5,908 nucleotides of DNA, taken from contig CAMURX010000112.1 of the NCBI GenBank assembly GCA_947097615.1, positions 1-5,908 on the forward strand, written 5' to 3'. Positions within the stretch are counted from its first letter, which is position 1. The number at the start of each line of letters is the position of its first letter. The translations under genes were made by a program, and so were the position numbers. The notes under the pieces are model-generated. The model saw only the letters and a program-made list of their open reading frames with translations, searched no databases and was not told where the DNA came from. Below, in pieces: positions 1 through 4,689 of the stretch. The stretch comes from an uncultured Neisseria sp. (GTDB lineage: Bacteria > Pseudomonadota > Gammaproteobacteria > Burkholderiales > Neisseriaceae).

Positions 1-1033
1 GCAGCAGCTTGCTCAGCGCAATGCCGCCGCCAAACAGCAGCAGCACGCCCCAGTCGGTATTGCGCGCCACTTCGCGCCAGCGCACCACGCCGAACACCAC
101 CACCGCCACCGCCGCAGTCAGTGCCACGAAAGTATCGGGGTTTTTGATGCCGAAACGCTCTTCAATCTGCTTGCCCAGCACCCACGCCACCGCAGCGGCC
201 AGAAAAATCAGCAGCGCAATCACGCGGTGCAGCGTCCACGGAATGTCTTCGTGTTCCACCTGCACTTTGGCCGATAGATTGGGCTTGAGCACGACAAACA
301 GCGAAAACAGCATCAGCGGCAAAAGTGCCAGCATCATCGGCAGGCCGAACTTCATCCAGCCGGCAAAATCCAGATTCAGCGCTTTGGCGGCAATCGCGTT
401 GGGCGGCGAGCCGACCACCGTGCCCAGGCCGCCGATGCTGGCGCAGTAGGCGATGCCCAAGAGCACGAAGACAAAGGTGTTGCGGTCTTTTTCCTTGTCC
501 AGATGGCTCATCAGCCCCATTGCCAGCGGCAGCATCATCGCCGCCGTGGCCGTGTTGCTGATCCACATCGACAAAAAGGCGGTAACAGCAAACAGCAGGT
601 GCACGGCGACAAAAGTATTGCCGCGCGAGAGCGAAATCAGCCACACGGCGATTTTGCGGTCGAGCTTTTGCATATGCAGCGCCGTCGCCAGCGCGAAGCC
701 GCCGAAAAACACATAGATAATCGGGTCGGCAAAGCCCGCCAGCGCGGCCTTGGTGTCCATATCGGGGATTTTGAACAGAATGGCAAACAGCGGCACGATC
801 AGTGCGGTAACAGTAATGTGCACCGCTTCGGTAAACCACATAATCGCCACGAAGGCCAGAATGGTCAGCCCCTTATTGACATCGCTGTCGTAGGGCAGGA
901 TTTGGTAGAGCACCGCACTGATAAGCGCGGCAACGATGGCGATTACCAGCCCGCGAAAATCGGTTATCGGCGCCTGCGCGCTCAATAACTCGACGTTTTC
1001 CGGCTGCTGTTCGCTTTTCGGTTTGTCGGTCAT
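1..1033 (-). CDS. DASS/SLC13 family anion symporter, N-terminal 344 residues (3' end outside window)
   Basis: This is an inner-membrane secondary transporter of the divalent anion:Na+ symporter family, whose members import dicarboxylates, citrate or sulfate; the substrate cannot be told here. The frame is open from ATG at 1033 to the window edge, giving 344 residues of a family usually about 450-500 long. After a hydrophilic N-terminus (1-25) come hydrophobic segments near 28-45, 56-90, 103-120 and 141-158. The first Ser-Asn-Thr signature of the substrate/sodium site is at 159-161 (SNTATAAMMLP). It is followed by the family motif ASIGGLGTVVGSPPNAI at 198-214, further membrane segments at 230-249, 268-286 and 302-317, and the start of the second half (LLLFGGGIAL, 331-340). 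The second SNT motif would lie outside the window. GGGAGAGA (1039-1046) is a good Shine-Dalgarno 5 nt from the ATG. A terminator separates it from the YeiH-family gene upstream, so it is probably transcribed separately. Confidence 0.93.
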   Translation of the reverse strand, partial: MTDKPKSEQQPENVELLSAQAPITDFRGLVIAIVAALISAVLYQILPYDSDVNKGLTILAFVAIMWFTEAVHITVTALIVPLFAILFKIPDMDTKAALAGFADPIIYVFFGGFALATALHMQKLDRKIAVWLISLSRGNTFVAVHLLFAVTAFLSMWISNTATAAMMLPLAMGLMSHLDKEKDRNTFVFVLLGIAYCASIGGLGTVVGSPPNAIAAKALNLDFAGWMKFGLPMMLALLPLMLFSLFVVLKPNLSAKVQVEHEDIPWTLHRVIALLIFLAAAVAWVLGKQIEERFGIKNPDTFVALTAAVAVVVFGVVRWREVARNTDWGVLLLFGGGIALSKLL

Positions 1034-1087
1034 GGAAATCTCTCCCGGGTTGGATTTTTCTTGCGGCGGTTTACCCGCCTGCCGCAT

Positions 1088-1117
1088 AAGATAACATAAG
1101 TTTACACAACGGCGCAA
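1088..1117 (-). promoter_or_regulatory. Weak candidate sigma-70 promoter for the DASS transporter
   Basis: Read on the minus strand, TTGCGC (1112-1117) and TATCTT (1088-1093) are separated by 18 nt, about 55 nt upstream of the transporter start. Both boxes match the consensus only partly. The stretch is the most A+T-rich part of a G+C-rich gap and lies just beyond the terminator of the preceding gene, where a promoter is expected. The untranslated leader would contain a short GGCGG/CCGCC hairpin near 1065-1080. The call rests on position and weak box matches. Confidence 0.3.
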
Positions 1118-1139
1118 AAAGGATTGCGCGAACGGCGAA

Positions 1140-1211
1140 AGGACGTCTGAAAAGGCTGCGGGACGGGTTTGCGGGCGGCGCAAGGGCAGGGCGGACAACA
1201 GGCCGTCTGAA
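1140..1211 (+). repeat. One degenerate and one exact AG-DUS
   Basis: AGGACGTCTGAA at 1140-1151 differs from the AG-type DNA uptake sequence by one base. A perfect AGGCCGTCTGAA lies at 1200-1211. Both point in the same direction and are not paired, so they are uptake signals rather than hairpin arms. With the hairpin at 1248-1303 they fill most of the 281-nt gap between the two transporter genes; I see no gene in that gap. Confidence 0.85.
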
Positions 1212-1247
1212 AAGCGGGGGCGCTGCGTAGTTGGCGGCGGCAAAGCA

Positions 1248-1293
1248 AAAAGGCCGTCTGAAAACCCTATTTCGGGTTTTCAGACGGCCTTTT
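1248..1293 (-). terminator. DUS-hairpin terminator after the YeiH-family gene
   Basis: A perfect 20-bp inverted repeat (arms 1248-1267 and 1274-1293, 6-nt loop) has a full DUS in each arm (1251-1262 forward, 1279-1290 reverse). Read on the minus strand, the stem's closing arm runs into a run of five T residues, just after the stop codon at 1315. This is the usual Neisseria arrangement of a rho-independent terminator built from an inverted DUS pair. A third DUS (1292-1303, reverse) abuts it on the gene side and could pair in competition with the forward copy. Confidence 0.85.
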
Positions 1294-1314
1294 CAGACGG
1301 CCTTCCTGCCTGCG

Positions 1315-2337
1315 TCAGGCAAACAGGCGGCAGGCCGCATAGGAGATGGCGCCGCCGCCGATCAGCAGCCAGAGCGCCAAAAGGGCGGCCAGCAGCAGCG
1401 CCCGCATGCCCGCCTGATGCACGCTCTGCCAGCGCGTGCTGAAGCCGAGGGCGAACATCGCCACCGTCAGTAGAAAAGTGTCGGCCTGCAAAATGCCGCC
1501 GTGCAGCGCTTGGGGCAGCGGCACGAAGCTGTTGAACACCGCCGCCGCGATAAAGCCCAGAGCGAACCACGGCACGGACGCGCCGCCGCCAGCGTCCGCG
1601 CCGCCGTTAAAACGTCGCATCAGGCGCGGCAGCAGCAGCAAAAAGGGCGCGAGCAGCAGCACGCGGATCATTTTGGTAATCACCGCCACGTCGGCCGTGA
1701 CCGAGTTCACCGCCGCGCCCGCCGCCGCCACCTGCGCCACTTCGTGCACTGTCGCGCCCGTGTAGATGCCCCAGCCGAACCATGCGGCATCGGGTGCACC
1801 GTGCGGCAGCAGCGCCGCCGCCATCAGCGGGTAAACAAACATCGCCAGCGTGCCGAACACCACCACCGTCGCCACCGCCACGCCCACGGCCGCCTCTTTC
1901 GCCTTCAACACCGGCTGCGCCGCCAGCACCGCCGCCGCACCGCAAATCGCGCTGCCCGCGCCCACCAGCGCCGCCGTGTCGGCATCCAGCCGCAGCCGTC
2001 TGCCCAGATACAGCGCCAGCATAAATGTGCCCGCCACAACGCACATGTCCGCCAAAAGCGCCGGCCAGCCCGCATACAGCAGCTGCGGCACGGTGATGCG
2101 GAAACCGTAAAACACGATGCCCAGCCGCAGCAGCGTGCCCTTGGCAAACAGCACGGCATCGCCCAAAGCCGCCGTGTGGCGGTTAAGCGGGCTGTTGCCC
2201 GCCGCCATGCCCAGCACGATGGCGAGCGTCAGCGGGCTGACGCCCGACTCGCGGAAAAACGGCAGCGAAGCGACGGCCATGCACAGCGCGGCCGCCGCCG
2301 CAAAGGGAATCAGTGTGTGGATTTTTTTGGGGGACAT
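1315..2337 (-). CDS. yeiH: YeiH/UPF0324 family membrane protein (putative sulfate exporter family)
   Basis: A 340-residue, very hydrophobic protein, close to the usual length of about 340-350 for this family of inner-membrane proteins. The family is classed as putative sulfate exporters but its substrate is not firmly known. Recognisable motifs are LRLGIVFYGFRIT (70-82), GAGSAICGAAAVLA (126-139), TVVVFGTLAMFVYP (157-170), GATVHEVAQVAAAG (194-207) and TKMIRVLLLAP (221-231). Hydrophobic spans near 8-26, 35-47, 92-112, 122-140, 150-175, 225-240, 256-274, 287-300 and 311-335 suggest roughly ten membrane helices. The start is supported by AAAGGAG (2344-2350), 6 nt before the ATG. It is monocistronic by appearance, with a strong terminator on each side. 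It sits upstream of a DASS anion importer, but no shared regulation is visible. Confidence 0.9.
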   Translation of the reverse strand: MSPKKIHTLIPFAAAAALCMAVASLPFFRESGVSPLTLAIVLGMAAGNSPLNRHTAALGDAVLFAKGTLLRLGIVFYGFRITVPQLLYAGWPALLADMCVVAGTFMLALYLGRRLRLDADTAALVGAGSAICGAAAVLAAQPVLKAKEAAVGVAVATVVVFGTLAMFVYPLMAAALLPHGAPDAAWFGWGIYTGATVHEVAQVAAAGAAVNSVTADVAVITKMIRVLLLAPFLLLLPRLMRRFNGGADAGGGASVPWFALGFIAAAVFNSFVPLPQALHGGILQADTFLLTVAMFALGFSTRWQSVHQAGMRALLLAALLALWLLIGGGAISYAACRLFA

Positions 2338-2397
2338 GGTTTTCTCCTTTGTTGTTTTGCTTTTTTACTTCGTTGAAACTGCGCTTTCAGAAACGTC

Positions 2398-2441
2398 ATT
2401 CCCGAGTAGGCGGGAGCGGCCAAAACCGCAGGGCGCGGTTT
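2398..2441. repeat. Degenerate dRS3 element followed by a small palindrome
   Basis: At 2398-2417 the sequence reads ATTCCC, eight bases, then GGGAGC. The Neisseria dRS3 repeat is ATTCCC-N8-GGGAAT, so this matches except for the last two positions of the right arm. Just beyond is a perfect 7-bp inverted repeat (AAACCGC at 2423-2429, GCGGTTT at 2435-2441, 5-nt loop). In Neisseria, dRS3 copies border intergenic mosaic repeats and serve as integration sites for filamentous prophage; no phage genes are present here. It lies in the leader of the YeiH-family gene. Confidence 0.55.
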
Positions 2442-2511
2442 CGCACGGCGGGCTATCTTAACACCGATTTACCTTGTGGCGGCATGGGAGGGCGGTAGGA
2501 GAAGAGGGAAG

Positions 2512-2599
2512 AGGCCGTCTGAAAAACGGCAAAGGGCTCCTGTTAAACAGAAGCCCTTTGCCGTTTTCATTTTCTTGAAATCTTGTTTTCAGACAGCCG
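2512..2599 (-). terminator. Strong bidirectional terminator framed by a DUS pair
   Basis: The core is a perfect 16-bp inverted repeat (2523-2538 with 2552-2567), containing AACGGCAAAGGGCT and its complement. It continues through one C/A mismatch into a further 4-bp stem (2540-2543 with 2547-2550) closed by the triloop TAA. The minus-strand side ends in a run of five T residues; the plus-strand side also runs into TTTT followed by T-rich sequence, so it can work both ways. An exact AG-DUS (2512-2523) and a degenerate reverse copy (2588-2599, TTCAGACAGCCG) frame the stem. It most likely ends the isc/SpeE-like transcript, insulating the YeiH-family gene. The stem itself is not DUS-derived. Confidence 0.85.
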
Positions 2600-2613
2600 G
2601 ATATGTCGGATAT

Positions 2614-2745
2614 TTAGTTGCGCTTGAATTTTTTCGGCAGGTTGACCCGGGCGGTTTTGTGTTTTTGTTCCAGCCTGTCGGGCGCGGAAATATCTTGTAG
2701 GTTTTTGGCGTAGGCGGTGTGTTCTGCCGCATCCGAATAGGTTTT
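2614..2745 (-). pseudogene. Coding-like remnant or unannotated short ORF, no normal start
   Basis: Between the stop of the SpeE-like gene and the large terminator, one minus-strand frame reads about 43 codons to TAA at 2614-2616. It has natural-looking composition: TYSDAAEHTAYAKNLQDISA, then a basic, hydrophilic end finishing NLPKKFKRN. Third positions are G+C-rich, like the neighbouring genes. No ATG, GTG or TTG opens this frame between the SpeE-like stop (2787) and the stretch. The frame stays open back into the SpeE-like gene only as an out-of-frame shadow. A DUS hairpin (2742-2772) sits where the 5' end should be. It could be the tail of a gene whose front was lost, a peptide using a non-standard start such as the CTG inside the DUS (2746-2748), or chance. 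I do not recognise a family. Confidence 0.3.
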
Positions 2746-2772
2746 CAGACGGCCTTTATGGCCGTCTGAAAA
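2742..2772 (-). repeat. Inverted DUS pair 3' of the SpeE-like gene
   Basis: Perfect 13-bp inverted repeat, TTTTCAGACGGCC at 2742-2754 and GGCCGTCTGAAAA at 2760-2772, with a 5-nt loop. It lies 14 nt beyond the stop of the SpeE-like gene. There is no T-run after the stem on either strand, so it is a poor intrinsic terminator by itself. It may protect the 3' end of the message, with true termination at 2512-2599. Confidence 0.8.
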
Positions 2773-2786
2773 GCGGAAAACGCCGT

Positions 2787-3578
2787 TTACAGAAGCAGCG
2801 ATTTGCCGTTGTGCGGGTTGGCGGCTCTGACAGCGGCTAGGAGGGCGGGGAAGTCGAGGCCGTATTGCTGCGCGAGTTTGCCCGCGCGTTTTTTCAGGGC
2901 GTCGAAGTGCGTTTCGCGCGGACTTTGTTTGAAGGCGGCGACGGCGATGTTGCCGTGGCTCTCGGCGGGAATGTGCAAGACGCGGCCGTCGAAGCAGCGG
3001 GACAGGGTTTCGACGAAGCGGGGGAAACGGCGGTCGCCGCTCCACCAGTTGGTGACGAAGATGCCGTCTGAAGACAGGGCGCGGCGGCAGTCTTGGAAAA
3101 ATTCGGCGGTGACGAGGCTGTCGATGATTTGTTCGCCGTCGAAGCCGTCGACCAGCAGGATGTCGGTGCCGCCGAGCAGGGTTTTGACATATTGCGCGCC
3201 GTCGGCTTCGACGATTTCGAAGTTCTGTCCTTCAAACGGCAGTTCGAACAGGCTGCGGGCGACGGCGATAACCTGGGGATTGATGTCGACGGCGGTTTGC
3301 CGCGTGTCGGGCAGGTACGCGTCTATCCAGCGGGCGAACGAGCCGCCGCCGAGGCCGATTTGCGTGATGTGGGCGGGCGGGTCGGCAAAGAGCAGCCAGG
3401 CCATCATGGCGCGGCTGTACGAGAGGACGAGTTCGGCGGGCTTGTCGAGGCTCATCGAGCTTTGGATGGTGCTGCTGCCCAGATGCAGGGAGCGGATGCC
3501 GTTTTCTTCGGAGATGCCGACTTCGGGCAGGGCGTCGCGGGCGGGGCGCAGGCGGCGGTAGGGATGGCGGGGCGGCAT
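2787..3578 (-). CDS. Spermidine synthase-like (SpeE-family) SAM-binding protein
   Basis: A 263-residue cytoplasmic protein with the Rossmann fold shared by polyamine aminopropyltransferases and SAM methyltransferases. Motif I is ITQIGLGGGS (71-80). The acidic residue after strand 2 is Asp98 (TAVDINP), the loop DGAQYV is at 126-131, and DILLVDGFDG at 139-148 is in the place of the catalytic Asp loop. Upstream, GIRSLHLGSSTIQSSM (27-42) resembles the spermidine-synthase strand region. Unlike classical SpeE, which has GGGDG in motif I, this has GGGS: the Asp is replaced by Ser80. That weakens a confident call of aminopropyl transfer to putrescine, so a different acceptor or a methyltransferase role is possible. 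Its ATG overlaps the iscX stop by one base (TAATG), implying translational coupling. Candidate terminators follow at 2742-2772 and 2512-2599. Confidence 0.85.
   Translation of the reverse strand: MPPRHPYRRLRPARDALPEVGISEENGIRSLHLGSSTIQSSMSLDKPAELVLSYSRAMMAWLLFADPPAHITQIGLGGGSFARWIDAYLPDTRQTAVDINPQVIAVARSLFELPFEGQNFEIVEADGAQYVKTLLGGTDILLVDGFDGEQIIDSLVTAEFFQDCRRALSSDGIFVTNWWSGDRRFPRFVETLSRCFDGRVLHIPAESHGNIAVAAFKQSPRETHFDALKKRAGKLAQQYGLDFPALLAAVRAANPHNGKSLLL
3061..3072 (+). repeat. Single AT-type DUS inside the SpeE-like gene
   Basis: ATGCCGTCTGAA is a perfect match to the AT form of the uptake sequence typical of N. meningitidis and N. gonorrhoeae, while all the exact 12-mers elsewhere in the window are the AG form. 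It is coding, giving Ser-Ser-Asp-Gly-Ile on the minus strand, so its first two bases belong to an Ile codon and may be fixed by protein need. Confidence 0.9.
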
Positions 3579-3778
3579 TATTCGGCTTCTTCAATCCAAG
3601 CCTGCTGCACGGCTTCGAGAATGCGCTCGCCGCAGCGGGCAGGGTCGTCGTCGAACTCGGGCAGGGCGAGAATCATGTCGCGCAACTGGGTGAAGCGCAG
3701 GGTTTTGGGGTCGATGCTTTCGCCGTGTAAATCGTAAAGCTCTTCGGCGATGCGTTGGGTGTCGGTCCATTTCATCAT
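3578..3778 (-). CDS. iscX: IscX (YfhJ) iron-sulfur cluster assembly regulator
   Basis: A 66-residue acidic protein matching IscX along its whole length. Landmarks are KWTD (3-6), ALYD-like ELYDLHG (13-19), DPKTLRFT (23-30), FDDDP (42-46) and the C-terminal WIEEAE (61-66). IscX is a small cytosolic partner of the cysteine desulfurase IscS that binds iron and tunes cluster assembly; it is usually the last gene of isc operons, just after fdx. Here it follows fdx after a 121-nt gap filled with repeats, and its TAA overlaps the start of the SpeE-like gene. Two ATGs are possible (3778 and 3775). AAGGA lies 5 nt from the first and 8 nt from the second, so the shorter MKWTD form, like that of relatives, is equally plausible. 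Confidence 0.96.
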   Translation of the reverse strand: MMKWTDTQRIAEELYDLHGESIDPKTLRFTQLRDMILALPEFDDDPARCGERILEAVQQAWIEEAE

Positions 3779-3781
3779 CGG

Positions 3782-3816
3782 CTTCCTTATGTGTTGTTTT
3801 TCATATGTTGTTTTTC
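3782..3816 (-). promoter_or_regulatory. iscX ribosome binding site and tandem AAAAACAACA leader repeat
   Basis: AAGGAAG (complement of 3782-3788) is the iscX Shine-Dalgarno. Immediately upstream the 11-mer GAAAAACAACA occurs twice (complements of 3792-3802 and 3806-3816), offset by 14 nt. The repeat makes the leader A-rich and unstructured, which would favour ribosome loading. A duplicated operator is possible but unsupported. Confidence 0.45.
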
Positions 3817-3822
3817 GCGAAG

Positions 3823-3893
3823 AGGCCGTCTGAAAGATATGGGCCGACTTGTGTCGGGTTATGACCCAGCCTACATTGGTATTCAGACGGCCT
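3823..3893. repeat. Inverted DUS pair enclosing a REP-like double palindrome
   Basis: Perfect AG-DUS copies in opposite orientation (3823-3834 forward, 3882-3893 reverse) bracket 47 nt. Inside are CCGAC-TTGT-GTCGG (3844-3857), GGGT-TATG-ACCC (3856-3867) and an outer TGGG/CCCA pair (3840-3843 with 3865-3868). On the minus strand the tetranucleotide GTAG (3871-3874) sits just 5' of the palindromes, as in REP elements mobilised by RAYT transposases. There is no T-run after it, so it is not a clear terminator. It separates fdx from iscX. Confidence 0.6.
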
Positions 3894-3899
3894 TTGGTT

Positions 3900-4241
3900 T
3901 TAATGGTCTTCGCGGGCGTGGTTGATGGTGTATTTGGGGATTTCGACGATCAAGTCTTCGTCGGCCACAACAGCCTGACAACTCAGGCGCGAGTCGGCTT
4001 CCAAGCCCCAAGCCTGGTCGAGCAGGTCTTCTTCAAGCTCGGTCGGCTCTTCCATGCTGTCGAAACCTTGGCGGATGATGACGTGGCAGGTGGTGCAGGC
4101 GCAGGATTTTTCGCAGGCGTGATCGACTTCGATGTCGTGGTCGAGCAATACGTCGAGTACGGTTTTGCCCTCGGGTGCGTCTTCGATGACCGCACCTTCG
4201 GGGCAGAGTGTGGCGTGTGGGAGTACGGTGATTTTGGGCAT
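3900..4241 (-). CDS. fdx: ISC-type 2Fe-2S ferredoxin
   Basis: A 113-residue adrenodoxin-like ferredoxin, nearly the same length as E. coli Fdx and very similar to it in sequence. The cluster ligands are Cys43, Cys49 and Cys52 in HACEKSCACTTCH (41-53), plus Cys88 in SRLSCQA (84-90). Cys47 is the extra conserved cysteine of ISC ferredoxins. Other landmarks are MPKITVLPH (1-9), CPEGAV (13-18), the acidic stretch 63-75 and the C-terminal IPKYTINHARE (101-111). In the ISC pathway it is an electron donor for cluster building on IscU, acting with IscS in the cytosol. Its Shine-Dalgarno is modest (AAAGAG, 8 nt from the ATG). The gene starts 40 nt after the preceding stop and is followed by a repeat-filled gap before iscX. 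Confidence 0.97.
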   Translation of the reverse strand: MPKITVLPHATLCPEGAVIEDAPEGKTVLDVLLDHDIEVDHACEKSCACTTCHVIIRQGFDSMEEPTELEEDLLDQAWGLEADSRLSCQAVVADEDLIVEIPKYTINHAREDH

Positions 4242-4280
4242 TGTTTTTTCTCTTTATGAAAGTGGTTTGGGTTTTGCCGT

Positions 4281-4306
4281 TTCAGACGGCCTGTGTGCCG
4301 TCTGTA
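4281..4306. repeat. DUS inverted pair forming the end of the glycosylase-like gene
   Basis: A perfect reverse AG-DUS (4281-4292) pairs with GCCGTCTGTA (4297-4306, one mismatch to the core). The arms CAGACGGC/GCCGTCTG (4283-4290, 4297-4304) form 8 bp with a 6-nt loop. Read on the minus strand, the second arm supplies the last codons and the TGA stop of the gene. There is no T-run after it, so read-through into fdx is expected. Confidence 0.85.
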
Positions 4307-4677
4307 TGGTTTATGTCGATTTCGATGCCTTTGTTTTTTAGGTTTTGCAGGCATTCGGCCAAATAAGCGTCGTCGTGTTCGGGGTAAACGGGGCTACCGG
4401 TGGTTTCAACGGTTTCCAATGGTTCGGCCGGCAGGCTTTTGCCGCGATATTCGGGCGCGAGCCATTGCGCGTCGGGGCGGTAGCCGCGTTTTTGCATTTC
4501 CTGCATGACGAGCAGGTGGTAGCGGTAAAGCAGGCTGCGCGGATGGCGGAACACATAATTCACCGTCGCGTGCGGCCTGCCCCAGCCCGCGCCGCGTAGG
4601 GCGGCGCATTCGCGGTGCTGTCCCAAAAGCTGGGCGCGGGGCAGGTGGGGAATGAGGGCTTCGTGCCAGAGGCGCAT
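4282..4677 (-). CDS. T4 endonuclease V-like protein (pyrimidine dimer DNA glycosylase family)
   Basis: A 131-residue protein beginning MRLWHEALIPHLPRAQLLGQ, the hallmark N-terminus of a bacterial family grouped with phage T4 pyrimidine dimer glycosylase/AP lyase (Pyr_excise family). Aligned from memory with the T4 enzyme, Leu12, Leu17, Arg22 and the catalytic Glu23 fall at the same numbers (HRECAALRG, 21-29). The T4 nucleophile, the amino group of Thr2, has no counterpart: residue 2 is Arg, and Met-Arg ends are normally not trimmed. Activity as a UV-dimer glycosylase is therefore unproven. Other conserved-looking parts are HATVNYVF (36-43), YRYHLLVMQEMQKRGYRP (51-68) and the PEYRG segment (75-79). 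There are only two cysteines (24, 109), so no obvious iron-sulfur site. It sits between hscA and fdx. AAAGG (4687-4691) lies 9 nt before the ATG, touching a DUS hairpin. Confidence 0.85.
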   Translation of the reverse strand: MRLWHEALIPHLPRAQLLGQHRECAALRGAGWGRPHATVNYVFRHPRSLLYRYHLLVMQEMQKRGYRPDAQWLAPEYRGKSLPAEPLETVETTGSPVYPEHDDAYLAECLQNLKNKGIEIDINHTDGTQAV

Positions 4678-4689
4678 ATTGTTTTACCT

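Noticed and set aside
162..839. 225-codon minus-strand frame within the DASS gene
   Set aside because: It is an out-of-frame shadow of the transporter, rich in Arg, Ala and Gly; the DASS motifs are in another frame that runs off the window edge.
1034..1314. Correia-type or insertion-sequence ends in the intergenic gaps
   Set aside because: No Correia-type terminal repeats, transposase fragments or target duplications are visible; the gaps are explained by DUS copies, terminators and leaders.
1501..2376. 291-codon plus-strand open frame
   Set aside because: It is antisense to the YeiH-family gene and extremely rich in Arg, His and Gln, as expected for a G+C-rich shadow; the minus-strand frame has clear family motifs and a good ribosome binding site.
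2614..3045. 143-codon minus-strand ORF starting inside the SpeE-like gene
   Set aside because: Its first two thirds are an Arg/Pro-rich out-of-frame shadow. Only the part beyond the SpeE-like stop looks gene-like, and that is reported separately as a possible remnant.
3093..3737. 214-codon plus-strand open frame across the SpeE-like and iscX genes
   Set aside because: It is a complementary-strand shadow spanning two real genes, with no coherent domain.
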